From an archaeon (lineage in GTDB: Archaea > Thermoproteota > Nitrososphaeria > Nitrososphaerales > Gagatemarchaeaceae), in contig JAKAUC010000013.1 of the NCBI GenBank assembly GCA_021827865.1, positions 434,001 through 498,000 on the forward strand: a DNA stretch of 64,000 nucleotides, in the 5' to 3' direction. The notes below the pieces were generated by a model. That model saw only the letters and a program-made list of their open reading frames with translations, was not told the DNA's origin and did not search any database. Every line of letters starts with the position of its first letter. Within the stretch, counting starts at the first letter, position 1. The translations under genes were made by a program, and so were the position numbers. Positions 9,965 to 19,209 of this stretch are shown one piece after another.

Positions 9965-11245
9965 TCAGCGTCTCTGGAGGCGGACGACTCCCCCCATGTA
10001 TGGGAGGAGGACCTCTGGAATCTTCACAGTCCCGTCACTCTGCTGGAAGTTCTCGACTATGGCCACCAGTACCCTGGTGGTGACGGCCGTGGAGTTCAGG
10101 GTGTGGACCAGCCTGGTCGCTTCGCTCTGCTTGTCCCTGAACCTGATTTTCAGTCGCCTGGACTGGTAGTCGGTGCAGTTGCTGCACGAGACCATCTCCC
10201 TGTACCTCCCCTGGACGGGCATCCAGGCTTCGAGGTCGTACTTCTTCGCTGCCACCGTCCCCATGTCCCCGGTGCATACGTTGACGACCCGGTAGCGGAG
10301 CCCCAGGCTCCGGAAGATCTCCTCGGCGTTCGCTATCAGCTGCTCGTGGAGCGGCCAGCTCTCCTCCGGCCGGGCGAAGGCGATCTGCTCGACCTTGTAG
10401 AACTGGTGGGTCCGGAATATCCCCTTGGTGTCCTTCCCGTGGGCCCCCGCTTCGACCCTGAAGCAGGGCGAGAAGCCGCAGTACTTCAGTGGGAGATCCG
10501 CTCCCTGCACGATCTCGTCGGAGTGCATGGCGACCAGGGGATGCTCTGAAGTTGCGATCATGTACAGGTCCTCCCCCTCTACCTTGTAGATGACCGGCCC
10601 GAAGTCGTTCAAGTCGGTCACCCCGCCGTAGGGTTCGCGCCTCATCATGAATGGGGGCTCCACGGGCGTGAACCCCTTCGCCGAGAGCACGTCCATGGCA
10701 TACCTCATGATCGCGTGCTCCAGCTTCACCGCGTCCCCCTTGAGGAAGAAGAAACGGGCCCCCGAGATCTTGGCCGCCCGCTCCATGTCGACCATCCCGA
10801 GACCGGCGAGGACCTCGATGTGATCCTTCGGCTCGAAGTCGAAGGCCCGCTCGTCCCCCCAGGCGCGGACCGTCACGTTCTCTGTGTCGTCCTTGCCGAC
10901 CGGGACGCTCTCGTGCAGGATGTTGGGCAGGGCCATCATGATGCCTTCCAACGCCCGCTGCTGGTCGTCCTGGACCTTTGCGAACTCGTCGAGGCGCTTC
11001 GAGATCTCGGCGACCTTCAGCTGCTCCGGCTGTATGGGCTGCTTTTTCCGCGCCAGGTCGGCGATGACCCTGTTGGCCTCGTTGAGCTCGTGGCGCAGGG
11101 CCTCCGCCTGAGCCTTGGCAGACCTCCACTCGGCGTCCGCCTTGACGGCGTCATCCACGAGGGTGAGCTTTTCGAGCATCCCCCTCTTCCTCAGGTCAGC
11201 TCTGATGACTTCAGGGCTCTCCCTCAGCAGCTTCACGTCTAGCAT
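9965..11245 (-). CDS. serS: Seryl-tRNA synthetase
   Basis: MLDVKLLRESPEVIRADLRKRG...TSEHPLVAMHSDEI...FSPCFRVEAGAHGKDTKGIFRTHQFYKVEQ...GDMGTVAAKKYDLEAWMP. Confidence 0.95.
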   Translation of the reverse strand: MLDVKLLRESPEVIRADLRKRGMLEKLTLVDDAVKADAEWRSAKAQAEALRHELNEANRVIADLARKKQPIQPEQLKVAEISKRLDEFAKVQDDQQRALEGIMMALPNILHESVPVGKDDTENVTVRAWGDERAFDFEPKDHIEVLAGLGMVDMERAAKISGARFFFLKGDAVKLEHAIMRYAMDVLSAKGFTPVEPPFMMRREPYGGVTDLNDFGPVIYKVEGEDLYMIATSEHPLVAMHSDEIVQGADLPLKYCGFSPCFRVEAGAHGKDTKGIFRTHQFYKVEQIAFARPEESWPLHEQLIANAEEIFRSLGLRYRVVNVCTGDMGTVAAKKYDLEAWMPVQGRYREMVSCSNCTDYQSRRLKIRFRDKQSEATRLVHTLNSTAVTTRVLVAIVENFQQSDGTVKIPEVLLPYMGGVVRLQRR

Positions 11246-11254
11246 GGCGCTATC

Positions 11255-11509
11255 TCAGCCCCGCTCCGAATGCGATAAAAGCCATACCCCCTCGAAGAGC
11301 GCCAGGTCCTTGAGGATTGCCAGCGCCGTCGAGATCGAGCTGGAGGCAGAGGCCGAGTCTATGGTGATCTTCATGGCGCCCCCCTCCGCCACCGAGGTCA
11401 GCTTCATCCCCCTGGGCGCGCCCTCGTTGTCCGGGGCGAGGACGGACATCAGGCTCTCCAGGGCCTTCGGGTCTGAGCAGCCGGCCCGCAGCTCGACCCT
11501 GGTCCTCAA
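11255..11509 (-). CDS. pcc1: KEOPS complex subunit Pcc1 homologue
   Basis: 84 aa: LAPDN...MKITIDSASASSSISTALAILKDLALFE; near kae1/bud32. Confidence 0.75.
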   Translation of the reverse strand: MRTRVELRAGCSDPKALESLMSVLAPDNEGAPRGMKLTSVAEGGAMKITIDSASASSSISTALAILKDLALFEGVWLLSHSERG

Positions 11510-12912
11510 CCGGCCACCCTCGCCAGGACGGCCCTAGAGAAGGAGTCTCCTCTGGAGGATGGTATCTTGGCCCCTGCCGCCATCTCGTGCCCTCCCCCCA
11601 CCCCGTCCACAGCCTCCGCGGCCTCCTTCATGATGAGGCCCAGGTTCACCGGCCCGGCGAACGCATCCCCTACCCTCGAGGAGATCTTGAGGTCTGAGCC
11701 CCTGGCTGTCGCCCGCCCCACGACCACCTTGTCCTTGAACTCGGGGGTGGACGTCAGTATCGAGATCACGGGCCCCAGCAGGTTCTCGTCCACCAGCCCC
11801 TCCCCGTTCACGAAGACCAGGCTCCCGTGCCGTTCCATCCTGGACGGCTCAGAGGTGAGCCCGCTCAGCGCCTTGTTGATTCCTCCCCTGTACTCGGAGA
11901 GGGTCTTCATGGCGTCCTTCAGGGCCTGGGACCTGTCCCCCAGGCAGACCGAGATGCCTATCCCCGAGGCGCCCATCCGGCCGCAAGAGTTCAGCAGCGT
12001 GCCGAACTCCCTGGCGTCCCTGAGCGGCGTGAAGGCGTCCTCGAAGTGCAACGTGTAGACCTCGCCGAACATGCCTGACAGCGCCTCGCTTGCGCCCTCC
12101 TGAGAGCTCACGACCCCCGCCAGGACCTCGATGAGCCTCTTCTTTTCGTCCTGGGAGAGCGAAGATATGGTGCGCCAGGTCCCTCCGTCCTTTAGGGATA
12201 GGCCGGATTGATGGAGCAGAGCGAGGACCGCGTCCCTCCCCCCGGTCAAACCCTTCAGGAACGGCGTGGAAGTGAGGGCTATGGCCTCGTGGACCGGCCT
12301 GGTCTCGCGCCCCGTGAACATGAGGTCGGTGGTCATGGAGACAAGGCCGCGGGTCTGGGCGTCCCCGAGGGCCGCCCTGTTGAGGCCGCCGAGCGACCTC
12401 CCAGGTCCCGAGTCCTGGCGGTCCGCCACGGCGCCCACCACGGCGAGGGGAGAGAGGTCAGCGTTGGCCGGGTCGAGGGCTGCGGCGAAGAAGTAGGCCA
12501 TCGCCGAGGAGCACGCCTCCTTCCCCCCGTCGAACCCAAAGGCCCAGGCGTTGACCACGCAAGGGCTGCGGATGTCGGCCTCGGAGATCTGGTGGTGGTC
12601 GATGACTAGGAACCTGTCCCCGAAGGCCGCTTCGAGCTCCGAGACCAGGGTGGACCCCAGGTCAGTGAAGATGTTGAACTCGTAGCCCAGCTCCTTCAGG
12701 GCGCCGATCGTCTTCGCGTCCAGGTCCGGGACGGTGCGCAGGGCGACGTTGGCCCCCTTTCGCTTGAGCGCCGCGAACACGGCCGAGCCGCTGCAGAGGC
12801 CGTCGGCGTCTATGTGGGTGACTACGAGAATCCTCTTCCCATCGGCGGACAGCTTCAGCAGGCCGGGTCCCATCGCCCTGTAGCGCGCCATGAGCCCTTC
12901 GAAGTCGGCCAC
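11506..12912 (-). CDS. DHH-family phosphoesterase / archaeal RecJ-like protein
   Basis: RILVVTHIDADGLCSGSAVFAAL; FLVIDHHQ; VGAVADRQ; GGGHEMAAGAKIP (DHHA1). Confidence 0.9.
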   Translation of the reverse strand: MADFEGLMARYRAMGPGLLKLSADGKRILVVTHIDADGLCSGSAVFAALKRKGANVALRTVPDLDAKTIGALKELGYEFNIFTDLGSTLVSELEAAFGDRFLVIDHHQISEADIRSPCVVNAWAFGFDGGKEACSSAMAYFFAAALDPANADLSPLAVVGAVADRQDSGPGRSLGGLNRAALGDAQTRGLVSMTTDLMFTGRETRPVHEAIALTSTPFLKGLTGGRDAVLALLHQSGLSLKDGGTWRTISSLSQDEKKRLIEVLAGVVSSQEGASEALSGMFGEVYTLHFEDAFTPLRDAREFGTLLNSCGRMGASGIGISVCLGDRSQALKDAMKTLSEYRGGINKALSGLTSEPSRMERHGSLVFVNGEGLVDENLLGPVISILTSTPEFKDKVVVGRATARGSDLKISSRVGDAFAGPVNLGLIMKEAAEAVDGVGGGHEMAAGAKIPSSRGDSFSRAVLARVAG

Positions 12913-12927
12913 GGGCCCGCCTCCGAT

Positions 12928-13377
12928 CTAGGCCAGCTGTGCGACCACGGCGGTGTACTTGAAGTCGCTCGGCAGGATGCCCTTCGCCTTGTAGTACTTC
13001 GAGAGCCGGTAGATCTTAGCTTCGACGAGCTCGAGCGAGTGCACGTTCTTCCTGTCGCTGCGGTGGGTGCCGAGGTGCTTCTGGACCCGGTGGGCCCTCT
13101 CGATCAGGTCCTGGAGGTCCTGAGGCATCTTGGGGGCAGCCTTCCCTTCGGCCAGGATCTTCCCCAGCGACCGGCCGGTCAGGGTCTTGATCAGCGGGAC
13201 ACCGTAGTCGTCTCTGAGCGCCTGGCCTATCCTGCTGGGGGTGGACCCTTCCTTCGCCAGCTTGAGGGCCGCGTTCTTGGCCTCGTCCGGGGTGGTCGTC
13301 ACCCAATTAGGATTGCTTCTGCTCGGGGGCCTCGTTTGGTGAGACTTGCCGTGCCTGTGAGAGTGAATTCGAGCCAT
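12928..13377 (-). CDS. rps15: Ribosomal protein S15 (uS15)
   Basis: MARIHSHRHGKSHQTRP...LIERAHRVQKHLGTHRSDRKNVHSLELVEAKIYRLSKYYKAKGILP. Confidence 0.95.
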   Translation of the reverse strand: MARIHSHRHGKSHQTRPPSRSNPNWVTTTPDEAKNAALKLAKEGSTPSRIGQALRDDYGVPLIKTLTGRSLGKILAEGKAAPKMPQDLQDLIERAHRVQKHLGTHRSDRKNVHSLELVEAKIYRLSKYYKAKGILPSDFKYTAVVAQLA

Positions 13378-13441
13378 GCTTCAGGAGCTCAGGCGAGTCC
13401 TATGCGTTGGGCTGATAAAGGTTGCCCGCCAAGTCCGCGTC

Positions 13442-14113
13442 TCACGCGACCCTGGCGTATCTTCCCCTGCGCTCGATGCTCCGGAGCTGGCTGTGGACCC
13501 TCCTGAAGTTCGCGCTACCGGCCCTCGCCTCGTACCCCCGGAAGAACGCGCCCAGGGCGGCCTCGGATATGCCAGGGTGGGCGCCCACGAGGGTCTCTTT
13601 GATCAGGCGGAGGTCGACGGCGTGGTCCTCCAGCCTGCGGGTGCGGTAGGCCAGCCCGAAGTCCAGGAAGACGAGGCTCCCCCTCCTGGCCACGACGTTG
13701 GCGGTGGTGAGGTCCCCGTGCATCATCCCCGCCGCGTGGAGGCGAGCTACCCCCTCCCCGAACTTGAAGAACTGCTCCTCCGCCTCCCTCTCCTCCATCG
13801 AGCCCGCCAGGTCCCTGAGCCTTTCGCCTTCGACGTACTCCATGACCAGGGTGGCCGCGCGGAGGTCGAGATGATAGAGGAACGGAACCGCGACACCGGC
13901 GCGCTTCGCATAGCGGATCATCTCCCCCTCGCGCAGGGTCCTCTGGCGCCTGATCTCCTCGTCGAGCACCGCCAGCCTGTAGGCGAGCGGCTTCCTGACC
14001 TTGAACACGGCGGGGAGGCCCTGCCAGTCGCCCAGCACGACGTCAGCCTCGGCCCCCCTGTAGAGGAGGCGGCCGGGGGATGGATCAGCTGCGCCAGGGG
14101 ATGTCAACCACAT
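13442..14113 (-). CDS. bud32: KEOPS kinase Bud32
   Basis: LLYRGAEADVVLGDWQGLPAVFKVRKPLAYR...MHGDLTTANVVARRGSLVFLDFGLAYRTRRLEDHAVDLRLIKETL; ATG 14113 overlaps the kae1 3' end. Confidence 0.92.
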   Translation of the reverse strand: MWLTSPGAADPSPGRLLYRGAEADVVLGDWQGLPAVFKVRKPLAYRLAVLDEEIRRQRTLREGEMIRYAKRAGVAVPFLYHLDLRAATLVMEYVEGERLRDLAGSMEEREAEEQFFKFGEGVARLHAAGMMHGDLTTANVVARRGSLVFLDFGLAYRTRRLEDHAVDLRLIKETLVGAHPGISEAALGAFFRGYEARAGSANFRRVHSQLRSIERRGRYARVA

Positions 14114-15077
14114 CGAGCCTCCATGACTGTCTGACCGACGACTCCACCACCGGGACCTGTATCCCGCACCCGTGGGCAAGGGCCCCTGTCCAGGCGATCT
14201 GCGCCCCGCAGTCTCCGCTGTATTCGAGCGGGACCGCCAGGACCCTGGCCGAGTGCCGACCGGCCATGGCCGACATCATCTGCGAAAGGCGCCTGTTCGC
14301 AGCCACTCCCCCTACTATCATGACCTCCTTCTTCTCCGTGAAGGCGAGGGCCCTCTCGGTGACCTCGGTCACCATCGAGAACGAGGTCTCCTGGAGCGAA
14401 TAGGAGACGTCCTCGAAGGAGGCGCCCCGGTCGAGGAGGGTCTTCGACGCGGTCAGGAGCCCTGAGAACGAGACGTCGTTACCCTTCACCGAGTACGGGA
14501 GCCTGAGGTAGCTGGACGACCTCGACGCCGCTTCCTCGATGGCGCGGCCGCAGGGGGAGGCCAAGCCGTGGTGCCGGCCAAACTGGTCCAGGAGCTGCCC
14601 GAGGGTGAGGTCGAGGGACTCGCCAAGAATCCTCCACCTCCCACCCGAGAATGCGATGATCATGGTGTGCCCCCCCGAGACGAGGAGGACCACGGGGTCC
14701 CTGGCGCCTGTCAGTAGGCACCCCAGCTCGATGTGACCCACCGCGTGGTTGACCGGGACGAGGGGGACCCCCAGGGAGGCGGCCAAGGTCCGGGCGGCCA
14801 CGGCGCCCACGCGGAGGCACGGACCCAGGCCCGGGCCCATGGCGTAGGCCACGGCTGAGATCTCGCCCAGCCCCGCCCCCGAGGAGCGGATGGCCTCCTC
14901 CAGGACCGACGGCGCGGCGGCCAGGTGGTTCTGTGAGGCCTCGAAGGGGTGGATCCCGCTCCCCTCGGGAGCTTTGTAGACCGACTTCGCGTTGGAGAGT
15001 ATCTTGCCGTCGGTTGAGACCACCGAGGCCGAGAAGGTGTGGGCGGTGCTCTCCACGCCGAGGACGAGGCGGTTCAT
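14085..15077 (-). CDS. kae1: tRNA threonylcarbamoyladenosine synthase component Kae1/TsaD
   Basis: LVLGVESTAHTFSASVV...PVNHAVGHIE...LLVSGGHTMI...IVGGVAANRRLSQMM...EYSGDCGAQIAWTG. Confidence 0.95.
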   Translation of the reverse strand: MNRLVLGVESTAHTFSASVVSTDGKILSNAKSVYKAPEGSGIHPFEASQNHLAAAPSVLEEAIRSSGAGLGEISAVAYAMGPGLGPCLRVGAVAARTLAASLGVPLVPVNHAVGHIELGCLLTGARDPVVLLVSGGHTMIIAFSGGRWRILGESLDLTLGQLLDQFGRHHGLASPCGRAIEEAASRSSSYLRLPYSVKGNDVSFSGLLTASKTLLDRGASFEDVSYSLQETSFSMVTEVTERALAFTEKKEVMIVGGVAANRRLSQMMSAMAGRHSARVLAVPLEYSGDCGAQIAWTGALAHGCGIQVPVVESSVRQSWRLDVVDIPWRS

Positions 15078-15083
15078 CTCTGC

Positions 15084-15605
15084 CTACATCTTGCGGGTCT
15101 GGCGGTAGAGGTCGCCCAGCAGGTTGACGTAGGGCTTGACCTCGACCAGGAAGTCCTCGAACTTCCCCCTCTCGAAGGTGGCCGCGTGCCTCCCCCCCTC
15201 GAACACGATCTTGGCCGCGAGGACGATCCCTCCGCTGCGGTCCGGGTCCGACTTCAGCTTCGGGAAGTGGATCAGGGCCCCGTAGCCCGTCTTCTTGCCC
15301 CCCTTCGTGAATACGACGTTGTAGTACATGCTGAGGGTCTTGGTGAACTGCGCCAACTGCTTCTTCCTGCTCTCGCTCCGCTTCACATGGTCGAATTCGG
15401 CCGACGCCAGGATGTCTATCATCTCCTTGAGCAGCTTCATGTCGCTCACCTTCCTGGTGTAGCCAGCGTACTCGATGGGCATCTGATAGACGCTGTTAAT
15501 GACCGAGTCCCAGTCGTCCAGGACCGCGAAGGTGCTGGTGTCCAAGTTCATCTCTCTCTTCAGCTCGTCCGACAGGACGTCCTCCACGGTCAGCTTTCTG
15601 GGCAT
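15084..15605 (-). CDS. Conserved hypothetical protein
   Basis: 173 aa ORF in operonic arrangement with kae1; no family recognised. Confidence 0.65.
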   Translation of the reverse strand: MPRKLTVEDVLSDELKREMNLDTSTFAVLDDWDSVINSVYQMPIEYAGYTRKVSDMKLLKEMIDILASAEFDHVKRSESRKKQLAQFTKTLSMYYNVVFTKGGKKTGYGALIHFPKLKSDPDRSGGIVLAAKIVFEGGRHAATFERGKFEDFLVEVKPYVNLLGDLYRQTRKM

Positions 15606-15696
15606 GGCTATGGCGCTGGGCGGCGCATAGTTAACGTTGACTCTCGCAGCCGCTCCGGACGGGGCCTAGGGAGCCGAGGGCGTCCCCGGGTCGGGC

Positions 15697-16362
15697 CTAG
15701 TGCCAGAGGATCTCGGACTCGCCCGTCTGGGCAGAGACGCTGGCCACTGCCTGAAGATAGTCGGATGGAATGTGGCTCCAGAAAGAGGTCGGCGCGCCAT
15801 AGGCGAGGAGATGTATGTTCCGCGCGTTCAACAGGGAGAGCTCCGCCCTGATCTCTGACTCCCAGGCGGAGGCGTTCTGGGGGACGTTGGGGGGAGGCGT
15901 CACCGCGAGGACAAGGCAGGCGCCGCCCACGGTGACGGCGGGCTGGGGCAGCCTGACGGCCGTCCCGACTATGTAGAGGTATACGACCGGGCAGATAGAG
16001 GAGTCGTTGACGTGGGCGGAGTAGAAGTTGTAGTACGAGGCTGAGAGGCTGAAGTCGTCGAGCATGACCCCGGAGACCTGGGCTTTGTGGGACTGATAGA
16101 ACGCCAGCTCCTCGGCGGCGTTCCCTCCCTCAGTGTTCGGGAGGAGGATGAGCCATGTGGAGGCGCACCCCGCATTCTGAGACTGGCCGAAGCCGGCGAC
16201 GGTCACCGCCTGGGCCGTGACATTCCCGGAACACGGCCTCGGGGCTGCCGGGTCCTGCCACAGCGTTACAGCGGAACCGGGATGAAGAGGCTGGAACGAC
16301 TGAAAGCCGACCATGCCCACCGTCAGCAGGACGACCAAGGCGAAGGCAGCCGCGCTCTTCAT
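15697..16362 (-). CDS. Predicted secreted/lipid-anchored hypothetical protein
   Basis: ATG 16362 gives MKSAAAFALVVLLTVGMVGFQSF signal/TM segment; contains VSGVMLDDFSLSASYYNFYSA. Confidence 0.6.
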   Translation of the reverse strand: MKSAAAFALVVLLTVGMVGFQSFQPLHPGSAVTLWQDPAAPRPCSGNVTAQAVTVAGFGQSQNAGCASTWLILLPNTEGGNAAEELAFYQSHKAQVSGVMLDDFSLSASYYNFYSAHVNDSSICPVVYLYIVGTAVRLPQPAVTVGGACLVLAVTPPPNVPQNASAWESEIRAELSLLNARNIHLLAYGAPTSFWSHIPSDYLQAVASVSAQTGESEILWH

Positions 16363-16474
16363 CGCTGGCGCGAGCGCGAAGGCCCTTAATAGGAAGCCCG
16401 ACCGTTGTTCATCACCCGCGGGACCCCGTGCCTCCGCGAGCTTATACCAGCCCGCCGCCCCCGGGGGAGGGAAG

Positions 16475-16906
16475 TTGAAGCTCCCCATCGCGTCCGTCGA
16501 AGTCACATACCTGATACATGCGACCGAGGACGAGAGGAAGGTCGAGGCAGCGGTGGGGAGGCTACTTGGTGGGGCCCAGGCTTTCGAGAGGGAGGCCCTC
16601 GATGGGCATTTTGGAAATCAGATCGTCAGGACCAGGGCGCACCTGACCGGGGATGCGGCCGCGTCGGCATTCAGGCACCTCGTAACGTCGCTCCCCCCCG
16701 GCGTCCGGGGCGCGCTGGCCAGGGAGTTGGGGGCCTATGTCGACGAGCACTCGGCGCTTTACCTCCGGCTGGACAAGCAGCGGCTGGTCTCCGGGTCACC
16801 CGAGCTCGGGACGACGGACGCGGTGAGGGTGAAGGTAAAGCCGAGGCTCCACGCGCTGAAGGGCGGGGCGCTGGAGTTCTACGCCAGGGAGCTGGAGGGG
16901 CGCTAG
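16475..16906 (+). CDS. COG1325-type RNA-binding protein
   Basis: LKLPIASVEVTYLIHATEDERKVEAAVGRLLG...EGHFGN-like DGHFGNQIVRTRAHLTG...RVKVKPRLH; TTG start chosen in ORF 16313..16906. Confidence 0.75.
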   Translation: MKLPIASVEVTYLIHATEDERKVEAAVGRLLGGAQAFEREALDGHFGNQIVRTRAHLTGDAAASAFRHLVTSLPPGVRGALARELGAYVDEHSALYLRLDKQRLVSGSPELGTTDAVRVKVKPRLHALKGGALEFYARELEGR

Positions 16907-16907
16907 A

Positions 16908-17207
16908 ATGCCCAAGAGATATCTCCTGCTGATGGCCGACCGGGGTGTCTCAGAGGAGGAGCTGAGAGCTCTGTCGAAGTCCCTGGGGGGAGAGTCCGGC
17001 GGCCTGAAGGTCTTCGGGGTGGACGGGAACCCGCGGGCGGTAGTAGTCAAGACAACGGTGGAGGTCGCCCGGCGAATTAGGGAGGCGGGCGGGGTCAGCG
17101 GCGCAGGGGGGAGTAGGCTCGTCCCGGTGCTAACATCCGGCGCGGTAGGTAACCTCAAAAGGCGAGCCAGAGAGGCGGCCAACTATGTCCAAGTTCATGA
17201 GCGATGA
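16908..17207 (+). CDS. Possible RNase P protein component 2 (Pop5/Rpp14-like)
   Basis: MPKRYLLLMAD...GVDGNPRAVVVKTTVEVARRIREAGG...LVPVLTSGAVGNLKRRA; downstream of the COG1325 gene. Confidence 0.5.
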   Translation: MPKRYLLLMADRGVSEEELRALSKSLGGESGGLKVFGVDGNPRAVVVKTTVEVARRIREAGGVSGAGGSRLVPVLTSGAVGNLKRRAREAANYVQVHER

Positions 17208-17562
17208 ATACATCTCGCAGGTGCAGTCGGCCTTGACTGCTGACCCGAAGTGGACCGAGACCACGAAGGGATTCAAGACGAGCGTGTCGTTCAACGTCAC
17301 AGATAGCGGCCAGAACTTCCTGATGACGGTGGAGAACGGGGCGACGGCGTTCCAGAAAGCTGAGCCAGGCGCCTCCGCGGAGTTCTCCTTCGACGGTACC
17401 TATGAGACCTGGTGCAAGGTAGCCAGGGGGGAGTTGGACCTTCAGTCGGCCGTCCTGAAGGGGCAGCTGAGGTTCAAGGGATCGCTCCCCAAGATCATCA
17501 TGTACAGGGAAAGGCTCACCAGGGTCGCCGAAATCATGAAAGACGTCCCGAAGGAATTCTAG
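17185..17562 (+). CDS. SCP2 sterol-binding domain protein
   Basis: FNVTDSGQNFLMTVENG...AEFSFDGTYETWCKVARGELDLQSAVLKGQLRFKGSLPKIIMYRERL. Confidence 0.8.
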   Translation: MSKFMSDEYISQVQSALTADPKWTETTKGFKTSVSFNVTDSGQNFLMTVENGATAFQKAEPGASAEFSFDGTYETWCKVARGELDLQSAVLKGQLRFKGSLPKIIMYRERLTRVAEIMKDVPKEF

Positions 17563-17990
17563 GCCCTGACGAAGACGTAGTAGGGGCTCCCGTCCGGGCT
17601 GGTCCTGGCCTCCACCTTCAGCTTCATCCCCGGGGAGGCGTCTTCGGCCCTGACCCCCTCCAGCCAGGCAAGCGCCCTGACCCCCCCTCCGAGCTCCGCT
17701 ATGGCGATGGTGTAGGACCCGTCAGCCGAGAAGCTCGCCGGGGCCACCATCACCTGGGTGAAGGTCACCAGGGTGGCGTCCCGGCCAAGGTCGACCCACT
17801 CGAACCCGCTCCCCATGCACTCGGGACAGTCTGACTGCGGCGGGAAGCTGACCTTCCCACAGCTCGTGCACTTCGTCGTGACGAACCTCCCTGCCCTGAG
17901 GGAGTCCCAGAACTCCCGGGTCTTGGAGATGGGGATGTTGAACCTGAGGGTGAGGGGCCTCCTCGAGTGGAGCGCAGGGGCTTCTGACAT
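17559..17990 (-). CDS. DUF35-type rubredoxin/OB-fold acyl-CoA-associated protein
   Basis: FWDSLRAGRFVTTKCTSCGKVSFPPQSDCPECMGSGFEWVDLGRDATLVTFTQV. Confidence 0.88.
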   Translation of the reverse strand: MSEAPALHSRRPLTLRFNIPISKTREFWDSLRAGRFVTTKCTSCGKVSFPPQSDCPECMGSGFEWVDLGRDATLVTFTQVMVAPASFSADGSYTIAIAELGGGVRALAWLEGVRAEDASPGMKLKVEARTSPDGSPYYVFVRA

Positions 17991-17993
17991 GGC

Positions 17994-19154
17994 TCAGTCC
18001 CTCGAATAGACTGTCACGTAGGCGTAGTGCCCAGTCCCCCCGATGTTGTGCGTGAGCCCCAGCCCCCTCCTGATGGGGGCCTGGTGGCTGCCGGCCTCCC
18101 CCCTCAGCTGCTTGGTTATCTCGACTGCCATGGAGACCCCGGTCGCCCCGATGGGGTGCCCCTTCGCCTTCAGGCCTCCGTCCAGGTTGACGGGTATCCG
18201 GCCGCCGAGCTCGGTCTGGCCTTCCCGGATCATCTTCGCCCCCTCCCCCTTCTTGCAGAACCCCAGGTCTTCGTAGGCCATCAGCTCCGCTATGGTGAAG
18301 CAGTCGTGGGCGGTCGCGACGTCGATGTCCCCCGGCGAGACCTTGGCCATCGCGTAGGCCTTCTTCGCCGCGTCGACGGCCGCCCGGAGCCCGACGTATC
18401 CGTCCCTCCTGCTGAGGTTCGCGGTATCGGATGAATAGCCCACCCCCCTGATCCAGACCGGGGCGTCGGTCAGCCTCCGGGCCAACTCCTCCGAGGCGAG
18501 GACCACGGCCGCCGACCCGTCCGACAGAGGGCAGGCGTCGTAGAGCTTCAGGGGCCAGGCGACCATCTGGGAGCCCAGCGCCTTCTCGAGGGTGATCTCC
18601 TTCTGGAACTGGGCCAGGGGATTCATGGCGCCGTACCGGTGCGCCTTCACGGACACCCTCGACAGGTCCTCCTGGGTGGTCCCGAACTTGTTCATGTGAG
18701 CAACGGCGTAGAGGGCGTAATAGGCGGGGAATGTCATCCCGTAGTTCTCGAACTCCCAGGTGTAGGAGCCGGCCCTCCCGATGAGCTCGACCGAGGTGGG
18801 GGTGTCCACCTCCGTCATCTTCTCCACCCCGACGGCCATGGCGACGTCCGTCTCGCCGCTGACGATGCTGTTGTAGGCGGCCTTCACCGCTGCGCTCCCG
18901 CTGGCGCAGGCCGCTTCCACTCGCATGGTCCCCGCCCCGCTCAGTCCCGCGTACTCGCCCACCACGACGGCGGGGAGCGACTCCTCATACCAGCCGCCGG
19001 CGCTCCCCACGACGACGTTGCCGATGTCCTTCCGGTCGACCCCGGCGTCATCGACGGCCTGCTTGATGGACTCGAAGGCGAGCTCGCCGATGTTGACATC
19101 GGTCCGCCTCCCGAAGCGGCTGTGGCCGATGCCCACCACGGCGACCCTGGTCAT
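17994..19154 (-). CDS. Thiolase (SCP-x type acetyl-CoA C-acetyltransferase-like)
   Basis: VRVEAACASGSAAVKAAY; AHDCFTIAELMAYEDLG; NLDGGLKAKGHPIGATGVS. Confidence 0.9.
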   Translation of the reverse strand: MTRVAVVGIGHSRFGRRTDVNIGELAFESIKQAVDDAGVDRKDIGNVVVGSAGGWYEESLPAVVVGEYAGLSGAGTMRVEAACASGSAAVKAAYNSIVSGETDVAMAVGVEKMTEVDTPTSVELIGRAGSYTWEFENYGMTFPAYYALYAVAHMNKFGTTQEDLSRVSVKAHRYGAMNPLAQFQKEITLEKALGSQMVAWPLKLYDACPLSDGSAAVVLASEELARRLTDAPVWIRGVGYSSDTANLSRRDGYVGLRAAVDAAKKAYAMAKVSPGDIDVATAHDCFTIAELMAYEDLGFCKKGEGAKMIREGQTELGGRIPVNLDGGLKAKGHPIGATGVSMAVEITKQLRGEAGSHQAPIRRGLGLTHNIGGTGHYAYVTVYSRD

Positions 19155-19209
19155 CGCAGGGGCGCCTCGGCCGTCGCCGGGAGGGCCCCGGTCCCCTCTT
19201 TGGTGGCCC

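Noticed and set aside
13376-14134. 252-aa + strand ORF over bud32
   Set aside because: Antisense shadow ORF; the - strand has clear kinase motifs.
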